Assembly (NCBI RefSeq): GCF_041381155.1
Contig: NC_091135.1
Span: forward strand, 66,119,067 to 66,183,066
Length of the DNA: 64,000 nt
Source of the DNA: Argopecten irradians
Taxonomy: Eukaryota; Mollusca; Bivalvia; Pectinida; Pectinidae
Direction: 5' to 3'
Shown here: piece after piece, positions 1 to 11,899 of the stretch
Layout: each line of letters opens with the position of its first letter
Position numbering within the stretch: position 1 is the stretch's first letter
Translations under genes and position numbers: made by a program
The notes under the pieces: model-generated
What the model was told of the DNA's origin: nothing
Seen by the model: the letters and a program-made list of their open reading frames with translations, nothing else
The model's database searches: none

Positions 1-2515
1 CGACTGTGTAGGTATAACATAAAACAGTTTGATTCACTGACAATCTACTATCCGTGTCGACTGTGTAGGTATAACATAAAACAGTTTGATTCACTGACAA
101 TCTACTATCCGTGTCGACTGTGTAGGTATAACATAAAACAGTTTGATTCACTGACAATCTACTATCCGTGTCGACTGTGTAGGTATAACATAAAACAGTT
201 TGATTCACTGACAATCTACTATCCGTGTCGACTGTGTAGGTATAACATAAAACAGTTTGATTCACTGACAATCTGCTATCCGTGTCGACTGTGTAGGTAT
301 AACATAAAACAGTTTGATTCACTGACAATCTGCTATCCGTGTCGACAGTGTAGGTATAACATAAAACAGTTTGATTCACTGACAATCTACTATCCGTGTC
401 GACTGTGTAGGTATAACATAAAACAGTTTGATTCACTGACAATCTGCTATCCGTGTCGTCTATGTAGGTATAACATAAAACAGTTTGATTCACTGACAAT
501 CTGCTATCCGTGTCGACTGTGTAGGTATAACATAAAACAGTTTGATTCACTGACAATCTGCTATCCGTGTCGACTGTGTAGGTATAACATAAAACAGTTT
601 GATTCACTGACAATCTGCTATCCGTGTCGACTGTGTAGGTATAACATAAAACAGTTTGATTCACTGACAATCTGCTATCCGTGTCGACTGTGTAGGTATA
701 ACATAAAACAGTTTGATTCACTGACAATCTGCTATCCGTGTCGACTGTGTAGGTATAACATAAAACAGTTTGATTCACTGACAATCTGCTATCCGTGTCG
801 ACTGTGTAGGTATAACATAAAACAGTTTGATTCACTGACAATCTGCTATCCGTGTCGACAGTGTAGGTATAACATAAAACAGTTTGATTCACTGACAATC
901 TACTATCCGTGTCGACTGTGTAGGTATAACATAAAACAGTTTGATTCACTGACAATCTACTATCCGTGTCGACTGTGTAGGTATAACATAAAACAGTTTG
1001 ATTCACTGACAATCTACTATCCGTGTCGACTGTGTAGGTATAACATAAAACAGTTTGATTCACTGACAATCTACTATCCGTGTCGACTGTGTAGGTATAA
1101 CATAAAACAGTTTGATTCACTGACAATCTGCTATCCGTGTCGACTGTGTAGGTATAACATAAAACAGTTTGATTCACTGCGGTGAAACAAATCTGCTATC
1201 CGTGTCGACTGTGTAGGTATAACATAAAACAGTTTGATTCACTGACAATCTGCTATCCGTGTCGACAGTGTAGGTATAACATAAAACAGTTTGATTCACC
1301 GACAATCTGCTATCCGTGTCGACTGTGTAGGTATAACACAAAACAGTTTGATTCACTGACAATCTGCTATCTGTGTCGACTGTGTAGGTATAACATAAAA
1401 CAGTTTGATTCACTGACAATCTGCTATCCGTGTCGACAGTGTAGGTATAACATAAAACAGTTTGATTCACTGACAATCTACTATCCGTGTCGACAGTGTA
1501 GGTATAACATAAAACAGTTTGATTCACTGACAATCTACTATCCGTGTCGACTGTGTAGGTATAACATAAAACAGTTTGATTCACTGACAATCTGCTATCC
1601 GTGTCGACAGTGTAGGTATAACATAAAACAGTTTGATTCACTGACAATCTACTATCCGTGTCGACTGTGTAGGTATAACATAAAACAGTTTGATTCACTG
1701 ACAATCTATATCCGTGTCGACAGTGTAGGATATAACATAAAACAGTTTGATTCACTGACAATCTACTATCCGTGTCGACTGTGTAGGTATAACATAAAAC
1801 AGTTTGATTCACTGACAATCTACTATCCGTGTCGACTGTGTAGGTATAACATAAAACAGTTTGATTCACTGACAATCTACTATCCGTGTCGACAGTGTAG
1901 GTATAACATAAAACAGTTTGATTCACTGACAATCTACTATCCGTGTCGACAGTGTAGGTATAACATAAAACAGTTTGATTCACTGACAATCTACTATCCG
2001 TGTCGACAGTGTAGGTATAACATAAAACAGTTTGATTCACTGACAATCTGCTATCCGTGTCGACTGTGTAGGTATAACATAAAACAGTTTGATTCACTGA
2101 CAATCTACTATCCGTGTCGACTGTGTAGGTATAACATAAAACAGTTTGATTCACTGACAATCTGCTATCTGTGTCGACTGTGTAGGTATAACATAAAACA
2201 GTTTGATTCACTGACATTCTACTATCCGTGTCGACAGTGTAGATATAACATAAAACAGTTTGATTCACTGACAATCTGCTATCTGTGTCGACTGTGTAGG
2301 TATAACATAAAACAGTTTGATTCACTGACAATCTGCTATCCGTGTCGACTGTGTAGGTATAACATAAAACAGTTTGATTCACTGACAATCTGCTATCTGT
2401 GTCGACAGTGTAGATATAACATAAAACAGTTTGATTCACTGACAATCTGCTATTCGTGTCGACAGTGTAGGTATAACATAAAACAGTTTGATTCACTGAC
2501 AATCTGCTATCTGTG
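1..2515. repeat. 57-bp tandem satellite array, about 44 copies, cut by the left window edge
   Basis: Head-to-tail copies of a 57-bp unit containing GGTATAACATAAAACAGTTT and a CCGTGTCGAC block. Copies are nearly identical; recurring variants are CTACTATCC/CTGCTATCC and GACTGTG/GACAGTG. A short irregular insert lies around 1178-1192. Because 57 is a multiple of 3 and two frames lack stops, long open frames run on both strands, but changes are not concentrated at third positions. The array ends about 200 bp past the stop codon of CAP-1, so it flanks that gene's 3' end. Confidence 0.97.
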
Positions 2516-2662
2516 CATCTTTAGATTATTAAAATAATATTCATCTATATATGAAGAATATTGCCAAATTGCATAAAATTGTTTTGATCAAATCTTCCAT
2601 TAATGGAATGAGTAATGCATAGGTTTAACCCTAATTATGAACCTAACGATACATTTGCATTT

Positions 2663-2721
2663 TTTATTTTAATAATGAAATTGTTCGTATCTTTATTTTA
2701 ATGTGTTTTTTTTTGTTTATT
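2663..2721 (-). promoter_or_regulatory. polyadenylation signal candidates for CAP-1
   Basis: On the minus strand AATAAA occurs overlapping the CAP-1 stop codon (2716-2721), and again at 2692-2697 and 2663-2668. Either of the last two would end the transcript just before the 57-bp array. Which one is used cannot be told from sequence. Confidence 0.5.
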
Positions 2722-5700
2722 AGAACAAAAACCTTACTGAAAAAAGCTTGTTTACACATGTCCTCCCAGAAGAACAGTCCGAACACGACTCTCCTTTTTT
2801 GTACGGACGGAGATCGGCAAAATTTTCACTGAAAAATAAAAATTTCTGATAGGAAACTTACGTAACATTGACAATTTTGATACTTTTGTTGAAGTCAGAA
2901 TAACCAAGTTAATCAAGACTATAGACAACTGTTATACGGATATGTTAGGGGGGAGGGGAAGTGGTTGGATATATGAGGAATTAATTATTTAGGTTAGTTC
3001 TAGTGTATTTATGGAATTCTTTTCATATTGACTCATTTAATGAAAATAGAGTACTGGATATAATTAAAATTGGATAAATTGATAATTTTCAGCAATATTG
3101 TTTAGAATCAATCAATACGTTACCTAAGTGTTCTTTATACAAATAAATTTGGGGTGAATTTTGTTTGAAACAGTAATTAAGTACACCTATTCCTCTACAA
3201 CATATCAAAGAATATACTAACACAGAGATTATTGTCTCATAGATTAAATTTAGAAACTGGTAGATATAGAAATAAAATCGACACAATCGAAAATGTATAT
3301 GTTGTGACAATGATGATATCGAAGACGTCAGTACCATTATATAATTTAATGCAATAATTGTTCAGATATTAGGAACTGCTTTATCACAAAATATTATCAT
3401 AATAAACATAGCATGGTAAAATGTATTCAACTGCTGGAAACAAGAAATCATAAGAAATATCTAATTTATGAAAATTTATCGTTATGGCCATGGAAACAAA
3501 ACGAATAAATACTGTTTGAAACAAACGTTGAAACATCCTCTTCACTAGCGTAGTAGTCGTGTACGTGTTGTAGTTTTGTTGCACTTTGCACTGTATATAA
3601 TCTTGCACCGTTTCTGATGAAATATAGGGTTCAAAGAAATAAAATATTAATTGAAATGAACAAAGAAATGCATTTCATTTTAAGATATAGATGACGCATG
3701 ACATACCTTGGTTTATAGTTACACACCACGACCACCGCACGAAACGCTTCGCACCACTTGGCACCACATCCCATTAAAGCAGTAGTTGCCCAGACTACCT
3801 GACACAATCATCAAAACATATCGCATTATATATCAACAATATCGTTTTAATTACTCATCTATAACTAATCATCGGCCCATATAACGTTAACATGTCACAG
3901 TTGGTTTACAAATAAAAGAAATAGTCTCTGCCATCACAAATGTTGACAGCTATTAATTGTATTACCGACACATGGTTTTAATTTCACTTTTGTTAAGCAT
4001 TGATGTCACTAATTTTTTAACTTCATCGGGGTATAAAATAATATTTTTTTGGAAACTGTGAATCCGCGTAGCGGATTCTCATAAAAACTTGCAAACAAAA
4101 CGTATGCCATACCCCGATGAAGTTAAAAAAATGGCATCATCGCTTATCATTAATTTTTCAGACTACTTGATAATATAAAATAAGTTTGAACGTACGATTC
4201 CATTGATTTTCCAATCGATTAATTTTTCTTATACCTAACGTCGACGTATCTATGACGTCATGATAACGTCGCGTTTTCGCGCCATTCTCGGAATTTTTCT
4301 TCATATCATATGAGGATATAAGATACACCTAATTACTTACCCGTCTATAGTTTGCACAAGTGTAGGACGAGCATTTATTAGTCGTATAATCATAGGCATT
4401 CTTCTCAGCCACCCAACTGTTTACAACATTTTTACCATTGTAATCTTTAAAATAAAAAGAAATAAAAGTTAATTAATCTGGTCATTGTCTGAGTTATTAG
4501 ATTAATAGCTTTAAATGACTGCCTCCTATGTCTGCAGTGTGTTGCGGTGAGTGAGTCTGTTTGTTTGGAGAGGCTTCGTGTATTGGCGTTATCTCTCCTT
4601 GTAATTGTTGTCTCACTTAAACATGGCGCCGAAGACTCTGCATCATCCGGCCACATACTGAAAACGGACATATATTGGCCTATTCATCTATTCGGCTCTT
4701 GAGTCAGTCAGTGATTTTATCAATTTGATCTTTCAAAGAGGTTTTTTTCATCATTTTTTGCACATGTATCGGAATCAAACCAGTAATAATTAAGTTGTAT
4801 TAGTTGGTTTTAATGTGTGTGAAAGGTTTAAACTCGCTTGCTGTCCGTAGTTACACAATATGCCCGGACGTCGCTTTGTATGCCGAACCCTTTTTATAAT
4901 AAAAAAAAACCCACAAAAGGAACCAAAGATATATAAGATAAACTAAATAGAGTGAATACAGAGAGGAACACACAGAGATAAAATAGGAAAATGCGACACA
5001 CGTACTATACATAGACAGTTTTGCATTATCATTACAAGATTCGTTTTCAAGTTACAAAAGACGCTAATATACACTGGTTCCAAAACAGATAACAAAACAG
5101 AATACCTCAAACAAATTTATATTTAAAAAACTATAAAAAAAACTACAAAATGACAAATACAACCTTAAGCTTTGTAATGAAGATATGGAGAAATTGAACA
5201 TGTTTTGGAATTGTCTAAAAGTTAATATTACACAGTGAGTTTTTTTATACATCACATATAACTTAGAATTTATATATAAAGAGCATATGATTTGGTCTTG
5301 TAGATGTAGAAATGAAAGACAACTTTATTCCATTCAACTTTATTATACTCTACTCAAAATACTATTACTCTGTCTAAAATATTAAAATGCACAAAATACA
5401 TAAAACAATTGCTCAAAAAACAACTTACAGAATCTTTTAATATGGCAAATATTTTAACGTTTAAAACAGTGATATTGATACAAAGGAATAAATCTGTCTT
5501 CTTCAAATATATACATATATATTTAAATTAACTAAATACAGTGTAACGTGTTCGCCATGTCAGAATGAGAGCGACATTCTAAAGAGCCACCCTGACACGG
5601 CGAAAAAGTTTATGAGATGATTTATGGACCCTGTTAGTTTAAAGATGCTTCACCACTAACAAACGGTAGTATTTTTTCTCTATCAAAAACAGGAGCAGAC

Positions 5701-8700
5701 GATTTAGTATTTGTCTTTAGTTACAAAAATTACTTACTTAGACCATTACCACCATTGAAAGGTTTGAGTTTCTAATATATTTCCAAGATAAAAATACTAA
5801 AAATAATTATTTGCATCCCGATAAAAATTCCGTTACACAATGTCCTCTATGGAATGAAGTACTGTTTGTGCATGCACCAAAGGCAAGATAGATTATTTCA
5901 TATTATTTTTGTGTTAATTAGACATATACACGATTAAACACCAATTATAGTTCAAATAATGAGTATCGTTTACAGTCCGTCGGCGGAAGTTTTTGATATG
6001 TTCTTATCACGAATGAGAAGCTATTGAGCCATCTTTCAGAAAATTGACTGTTTATATTTTGTTCGTTTTTTGTAGTACAAATAATAATGAACGTTGCTAT
6101 TTACTGATTTAATAGATATTGGTTGGGCTACCCATTTTATATTAACAACCTAACATATGCAGGATTTGGTAAAGTTTATTAGATCATTTAAGGCCAGTCT
6201 CCATGTATGAGGTGTGTTGCGTGGGTGATATGTGCGTGGTGCGTGTTTTCGGAGGCTACAGTGTATAGTTTAGTCGTGTTGTCTCTTCTCGGGTAGGGGA
6301 TAGAACTATATCACTCACACATACCTCACCCGGTAGACCCGGAAGACAACAACACCAACCCGGTCACTGACAACGGTCGAACTAGCCACTTCCTTAGTGC
6401 TGAGCGTTAATGGGCATCATAACTACCACTTTGATACCGTAAATTGGGTGTTTTGGGTGTGGTCATATTTTGGCTTATTTGGGTTTGGCATAAAAACGCC
6501 AAAATTTAACACACCATAATTTGGCTATGTATATTTTGTTTGTATGTAAAGATCAATACATCTACATTTATCAGGTATGTGAACACGCACTCTCGGTATG
6601 TGCTGTGACCGGGAAAACAATGTAAATGAAAGTTACCTGTGAGAGTCTTTCTTTTGTGCAAACATGTACAAAATAAGATGTGTGACTAATAATTAGAAGA
6701 TCAATATTTCAAAGGGCCGTCTTTGTATCGATAAGGCTTAAAAACTAATCACGTCGGGTTTTCTGAATACCCATGCAATACACCATCGTGACGTCACAGC
6801 GTCAACCAAATTACTATTTACACGGTACATTGTTTTTCAGAAACTAGTCTGGTTTTACTTCAAAAGATGCAAACAACAGATTTTGCGTTGAAAATGCCAC
6901 GCAATGTTCATGCATGGAGAAATGCCTTCCAGTCGCGGTTTTTTTTCAAATTTATTTCAAAATGGCGGAATGTCATGGTTGTAAAATTACAATAAAACGT
7001 CGAAGTATGAAAGGAAAATATTCGTTCATATGTGGATATGAATAGTAGGAATATTATTCTTCTGTCGGGATCACAAAATGTTGTAAACCCTCGACAAAGC
7101 CTCGGGTTTTAGAATATTTTGTGACTCTCCGGTAGAATATCCCATAATCACATATGAAATAGTTTCATGATATTGTGTGTCTGCTTACAATGTTGCAAAT
7201 GAAATGATATGGGGTGATTTTATTTTGTTTTCATTATATTTGACAAACTTACGGGACGTATAAGTAAGGGTCTCTCCTACATTGGGTGGAAGATTGCGAT
7301 TGTGACCCCAGCTGCACTGGTTAGCATATCCCTGAGCAGTCGCAGTCAATTCGTTGTCCCATTCCTAAAACAGTAATTCATGAACACATCCTGTCATTAT
7401 CTCATTTTCTAGGTGGTTTCGGAAAGTTAAAAAAAAATATACGACGAATGATCAAATATATGAGACAGGGGCGTCGAGTGTTGGTGGTGGTATGGGGATT
7501 GCTGGGTATTTAATTACTCCATAGATATATACACTCCATAGCGCTGTTTACATTTTTTTATCTTCATAAATACTTGTAGATTTTTTATTAAAAGTTTTGT
7601 ATAGGTGTAATTTCTTGGCGTTAACATTGAAATGAAATATTGGGGAAATTCCGACATCTTTCGAACTTAACTAAATGTTGGGACAATTGTCTTACATGTA
7701 AACGACTAAAATTTGCATTTCTGCTATATCAGGAACCAATTTCTGTTTCACAATGAAAATTAAATGTTTTTCTGTGTGGACTTTAGATACTCTGTACGTA
7801 TCACTGCATTTATCCTCTATACTCCAGGGGTTACTATCAATGACTTTACATCCACCCCATATACTATTAAACCGAAATCAGTTCAGTCGGCTGAGTTTAT
7901 GTCGTATCCTTCCTTCTTCCGTTCGTTTGTTAATGATATTTCACAACGGAGATGACGTCGTTATGATATATTTCGATTAAAAGGACGAAATCCAAAGATG
8001 CAGAATAATTTTCCAAATACAAATTAATTTAATATAACTGTTCCTAGAAGTCGGTAGGCGATTCCCGGAGTATCCGAAAACCGACCCCTGCCGTCCGAGC
8101 TCTTGACCCTAACTGCTCACAGTATAACATGTAAGATTACATTAGGAACTGACACAAAAGATTAACAAATGACATTCATTACTGCATACTTCCAACATCT
8201 CACAAAGGAAAAGTGTGGCCAATAAATGTCTTGCTACCACAGTTGACTCCACAATAACCCCCTTTCATGGCCAATCAAGATTACTTGACCATGAAAGGGG
8301 TTGAATCCCCCATTCATGGCCAATCAGGATTATTATCTGACCATGAAAGGGGCTGGACATGTGTGCAGTCAACTATGTTCACAAATGCTGTAAGAGAGGG
8401 GAGATAATCATTACTCACCTTGTTCTAATGATTAGATTAATCAATAGACTAACCAACCAATGCTGACAAGATTTTTAAATGTTTTACAATGCAATAAGAA
8501 AATGACATGTATTTAAATGTACATCTAAAAGATTCATTAATTATCATTTCAATTAATTACATGATAGCAACTTCGTATCGTAAGGAAAAGTTTTAATTCC
8601 TCATGAACCTGTATATCAACAAAAGAATATACAAAAAAGAAAAAATGTATACATTTCATCAATTGAAAGCACATATGGAATTAATTTTAAATAAAATTTA

Positions 8701-10388
8701 CTTACATTTAAAGTTTCCAAACAATTCATTTTTTTTTTCATTTACTTATTTTTTTTTCAATCGCTGAACAGAGCTTGATCATATCTCTCATAAAACATTT
8801 TGATGCAGCATTTTGAAAATCAATGTTTTTATCTGTACACATGGCAAAACTCCTTGTGTTCCTTACGATGGACAATGACAAACTGAAGTATTAACATTGA
8901 TCAAAGAACCTCTAATACTGAAAAGTGCTCACAATCATAATAGGAACAGGTAAGTAAAAAAAAATCATTATAAGAACCAAATATATCGGTTTATAAAAAT
9001 AGTTTTATTTCCTGCATTGCCAGATGTCGTAATTTAACATTACTTGTGCTTAACGCAATTCTTTGAGAACATTATGTTTCAAAAAATAAACAGATGATAT
9101 ATACGAACAAAAACCGTTGTTTGTTTATTCAAAACATATATATTTTTGCTGTATTAGGCACTGACGGCAAATGGCTGTATTTTCCATAGACCTTCTTTTG
9201 TTTAATCCGTTGGGACAGGAGGACAAGGGTACATCTGTGGGTAAATAAACCTTCATATCACACTGACACCGGGGATGTATATGGTTTATTATACCTACAA
9301 TTCGCGATTTGTTACCTTGGGGCGCACAAAATGTCGTTTTACGCTTCGTCGTCATTGTTGTACAATGGGAAGGGGAGATGACTCTGTGTGATAAGATGGT
9401 TGATCACAATGGGAACACGCATCCCAAGGCAATACGATATTTATTTCCCCAAAGGAAGAAAGTTCCTAGTCATTAATTCGAAAAGAACATAAATTGAGAA
9501 TGCTAAACGCATTCATACATTGGTTTGAATGATGTTTGGTTTCAGTGCGGAGACTGGTCAATTGTACCAACTGCTTACGTAAATGTGGATAGAGTTGATG
9601 TGACCATCACTGACACATAGCTCTCGGTAAAATTGACCAGTCTATCGGTAACTGGGTTGATTTTTTTATCAACATTTAATTTGTTTTAGTTTTGTTAACA
9701 CTACGGTATATGTAAATGAATAATTGAACAGGACAAAAGAAATAACGTATTAAACATGAATGCTGAATAAAAAGAAAATAAATTATTGTGAAACACAGTG
9801 ATGAGAAAAAAGAGAACGTTATAAAAATCGGCAAAAGTAGAAATAAAAGTTGGTAAGTATATGACTAGTGAGCGCTTTCGCCCCATTCAAGGGAGCTCTT
9901 CTGTCTGTATGTATGTATGTATGTATGTATGTATGTACGTACGTACGTACGTACGTACGTATGTATGTATGTATGTATGTATGTATGTATGTATGTATGT
10001 ATGTATGTATGTATGTATGTATGTATGTATGTATGTATGTATGTATGTATGTATGTATGTATGTATGTATGTATGTATGTACGTGTGTATGTACGTGTGT
10101 TTGTATGTATGTACTCAGGTTACACACAATAAAAAAAAAAACACTGACCATTGCTAGCATGTTGGATGCGCTGGGGTTGACATTTCTTCGTGCTTCATTG
10201 TGGTAATTAAGTAATTCGTCTTTCTCGTCTTGAGACAATCCATTCTTCTCTGTGGATCGTGTGTCCACAAATACTTCCGTCTCAAGTTGTAACTCCTCCA
10301 AAGGTGATGTTTTAGTTGGAGACCCCACGGCCATGAGAAAACAAACAAGGAAACTCAAAGTCTGCATGGATACAAAAAGGCTCTGCAT
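2720..10388 (-). CDS. CAP-1: secreted CAP-domain (CRISP/antigen 5/PR-1) protein, divergent
   Basis: Five exons on the minus strand: 10388-10149, 7364-7253, 4444-4341, 3798-3707, 2828-2720; all introns are GT-AG and the phases (0,1,0,2) match the two paralogues in this window. The product is 218 aa, or 211 aa from the in-frame Met at 10367, which gives a signal peptide (MQTLSFLVCFLMAVGS) resembling that of CAP-2. The CAP domain starts at NYHNEARRN (His63), then CSWGHN, VGET (Glu111) and SWVAE (Glu131). The second CAP histidine, in GHYTQ in the paralogues, is replaced by CANYRR (Asn149). VVWATTALMGCGAKWC and VVVVCNY follow, in an exon six codons shorter than in the paralogues. The last exon encodes a short Cys-rich tail (ESCSDCSSGRTC) like a CRISP hinge without an ion-channel-regulator domain. 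Members of this family are extracellular and often bind sterols or partners; the specific role here is unknown. It is intact as read, so it is either functional and divergent or early in decay. Confidence 0.87.
4013..4130. mobile_element. small palindromic TIR element (MITE-like) in CAP-1 intron 3
   Basis: Arms of 22 bp are perfectly inverted: 4013-4034 (reads AACTTCATCGGGGTAT at its inner end) and 4109-4130 (ATACCCCGATGAAGTT). Weaker inverted similarity extends a few bases outward. The interior holds a second small hairpin, GAATCCGC/GCGGATTC. No coding capacity. Inferred to be a non-autonomous DNA transposon. Confidence 0.7.
4800..4895 (-). repeat. dispersed repeat copy (pairs with 17705-17830)
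   Basis: The reverse complement carries GGGTTCGGCATACAA, then GGACAGCAAGCGAGTTT and TTTCACACACAT, in the same order and spacing as 17712-17805. It lies in CAP-1 intron 2. Not identified further. Confidence 0.6.
5636..5990 (+). repeat. dispersed repeat C, copy 1, in CAP-1 intron 2
   Basis: About 330 bp align by eye with 48215-48540 in the same orientation: TTTTTTCTCTATCAAAA, GGAGCAGACGATTTAGTA, ATGTCCTC/TATGGAATG, GCATGCACC, ACACCAATTAT and TTCAAATAATG occur in the same order. Its upstream edge (TTTAAAGATGCTTC) also recurs inverted near 15015-15085. No coding sequence seen; likely a degenerate transposable element. Confidence 0.65.
6765..7160 (+). repeat. dispersed repeat A, copy 1 (uninterrupted), CAP-1 intron 2
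   Basis: Shares with 10600-11690 the ordered blocks TACCCATGCAAT, GTGACGTC..GCGTCAACNAAATTAC, AGAAACTAGT, TTACGCAATTT/CACGCAATGTT, AAATTACAATAAAACGTCGA, GAATATT and GGGATCACAAA. It has the single ACTAGT (6843-6848) where copy 2 carries a nested element, so it acts as the empty-site reference. It contains a CRE-like TGACGTCA. No ORF. Confidence 0.7.
8239..8378. mobile_element. double-hairpin inverted-repeat element (MITE-like) in CAP-1 intron 1
   Basis: Two successive palindromes share the stem CCCCTTTCATGG/CCATGAAAGGGG (8259-8270 with 8289-8300; 8307-8318 with 8341-8352). An outer inverted pair, ACAGTTGACT near 8239 and AGTCAACTATG near 8367, encloses both. The arrangement suggests a palindromic transposon whose core was duplicated in tandem. 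Confidence 0.6.
9902..10111. repeat. (GTAT)n tetranucleotide microsatellite with GTAC patches
   Basis: About 50 tetranucleotides, mostly GTAT, with blocks of GTAC at about 9937-9960 and a few interruptions near 10080-10110. It lies in CAP-1 intron 1, with an A11 tract between it and the donor of exon 1 (10147-10148 on the minus strand). Open frames through it are repeat translations. Confidence 0.97.
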
Positions 10389-10432
10389 GGTTACAGAAAG
10401 GCTCCGCGTTGCCGTTTGCTGTACATATGTTC

Positions 10433-10441
10433 CTTTATATA
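10433..10441 (-). promoter_or_regulatory. TATA box of CAP-1
   Basis: TATATAAAG on the minus strand, 45 bases upstream of the first ATG (10388). CAP-2 and CAP-3 have TATA elements at similar distances, which supports the reading. Confidence 0.6.
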
Positions 10442-10599
10442 CTCAGAGTATATACATTTTATAACCTTTCAATATGTCTTATTGCTTATTATATACTTTT
10501 TAAATTTGCATTTTATGACAAACACATATGCTAACTACTGGTGTCTTCCCATATATATAAATACATTAAACGACACAGCAGCTAATACAAGGCGCCTGA

Positions 10600-11690
10600 T
10601 AGGCTATGGCTACCCATGCAATGCAGCATTGTGACGTCGAGGCGTCAACAAAATTACGATTTTCTCGGTATTTTTTTCCAGAAAATTAGAAACTAGTTAT
10701 AGGCCAACTTCGCTAACCAAGGGTATTTAGTAGATACTCAACTTCACTAGTCAATGGTTTTTAGTACGATACTCAACTTCACTAGTCAAGAGTATTTAGT
10801 ACGTTACTCAACTTCACTAGTCAAGGGCATTTAGTACGATACTCAACTTCGCTAGTCAAGGGTATTTAGTACGATACTCAACTTCGCTATTCAAGGGTAT
10901 TTAGTACGATACTCAACTTCGCTAGTCAAGGGCATTTAGTACGATACTCAACTTCGCTAGTCAAGGGCATTTAGTACGATACTCAACTTCGATAGTCAAG
11001 AGTATTTAGTACGATACTCAACTTCGCTAGTCAAGGGTATTTAGTACGATACTCAACTTCGCTAGTCAAGGGTATTTAGTACGATACTCAACTTCGCTAT
11101 TCAAGGGTATTTAGTACGATACTCAACTTCGATAGTCAAGGGTATTTAGTACGATACTCAACTTCGCTAGTCAAGAGTATTTAGTACGATACTCAACTTC
11201 GCTAGTCAAGGGTTTTTAGTACGATACTCAACTTCGCTAGTCAAGGGTTTTTAGTACGATACTCAACTTCGCTAGTCAAGGGTTTTTAGTACGATATTCT
11301 TCCTAAAAAGTCTTAGGTAGAGTATCGTACATCGTACTTAATACTCTTTTCAAGCGACGTTGGTTATAGACTAGTTTACTATAAAACACGCAAAAAAAAC
11401 GGGATTTTGATTTGAAACAATTACGCAATTTCCATGGAGGGACTATATTTCATGATATATTGTTTAATGGGTTATATCCTTTGATTTGGAAGGTTTTAAT
11501 CATATATCTAGGATATTTTCAAATAGCGGGATATCATAGTAATAAAATTGCAATAAAACGTCGAGGTTTGAGAGAAAAGTATTTTTCATGTTAGGATAGG
11601 AATATTCTACCCTCGGGATCACAAATGATGCAAAACCATCGGTAAGCCTCGGGTATTCCAACATTTTGAAAGAGTCTTATATCCTTATAA
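10600..11690 (+). repeat. dispersed repeat A, copy 2, split by a nested TIR element
   Basis: The left half (10600-10697) and right half (11370-11690) align with the 6765-7160 copy. The interruption falls exactly at the ACTAGT present once in that copy. It lies just upstream of the CAP-1 promoter. Confidence 0.7.
10698..11369. mobile_element. nested TIR element carrying a 35-bp tandem array (about 17 copies)
   Basis: Flanked on both sides by ACTAGT (10692-10697 and 11370-11375), a putative 6-bp target duplication. The left end reads TATAGGCCAACTTCGCT; the right end read inward on the minus strand is CTATAACCAACGTCGCTT, so the ends are inverted copies. The interior from about 10705 to 11300 is a 35-bp array with core ATACTCAACTTCGCTAGTCA. 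The left terminal sequence is itself a diverged array unit, and the right end carries an inverted unit. Non-autonomous; family not identified. Confidence 0.72.
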
Positions 11691-11699
11691 GAGTAACTG

Positions 11700-11890
11700 T
11701 TTAACACAGATTTCGCCAACGTAACATGTCGGCATATGTCAATGGTGTGAGCAGGAAATTCATTGTGACGTCATGGCAAACAATAAAATGACATCAGGAA
11801 AATAAATTTTGAGGACAGCGGGACAAAATAGCGAACTCGTCTCGAGGGATCGCAAAAACGTCATAACATTTGTTTGGTAAAATCTGGCAT
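11700..11890 (+). repeat. dispersed repeat B, copy 1 (pairs inverted with 20190-20400)
   Basis: GATTTCGCC, TTCATTGTGACGTCA, AACAATAAAAT, GACATCAGGA and GACAGCGGGACAAAAT occur in the same order in the reverse complement of 20190-20390. Not coding. Confidence 0.65.
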
Positions 11891-11899
11891 GAAATGAAC

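Noticed and set aside
1174..2537. Two long open frames (about 440-450 codons) on opposite strands
   Set aside because: Both are translations of the 57-bp satellite; unit length divisible by three explains openness, and substitutions ignore codon position.
9538..9626. Possible plus-strand exon (TTTCAG acceptor, then CGDWSIVPTAYVNV to a stop)
   Set aside because: Only about 25 codons, no partner exon found, and it overlaps an inverted pair (GACTGGTCAATT/AATTGACCAGTC at about 9551-9645) that looks like a small palindromic repeat.
9861..10206. MYVCMYV-type frames, and the extended exon 1 frame with HTYI repeats
   Set aside because: Translations of the (GTAT)n microsatellite in CAP-1 intron 1; the true exon ends at 10149 with a donor matching both paralogues.
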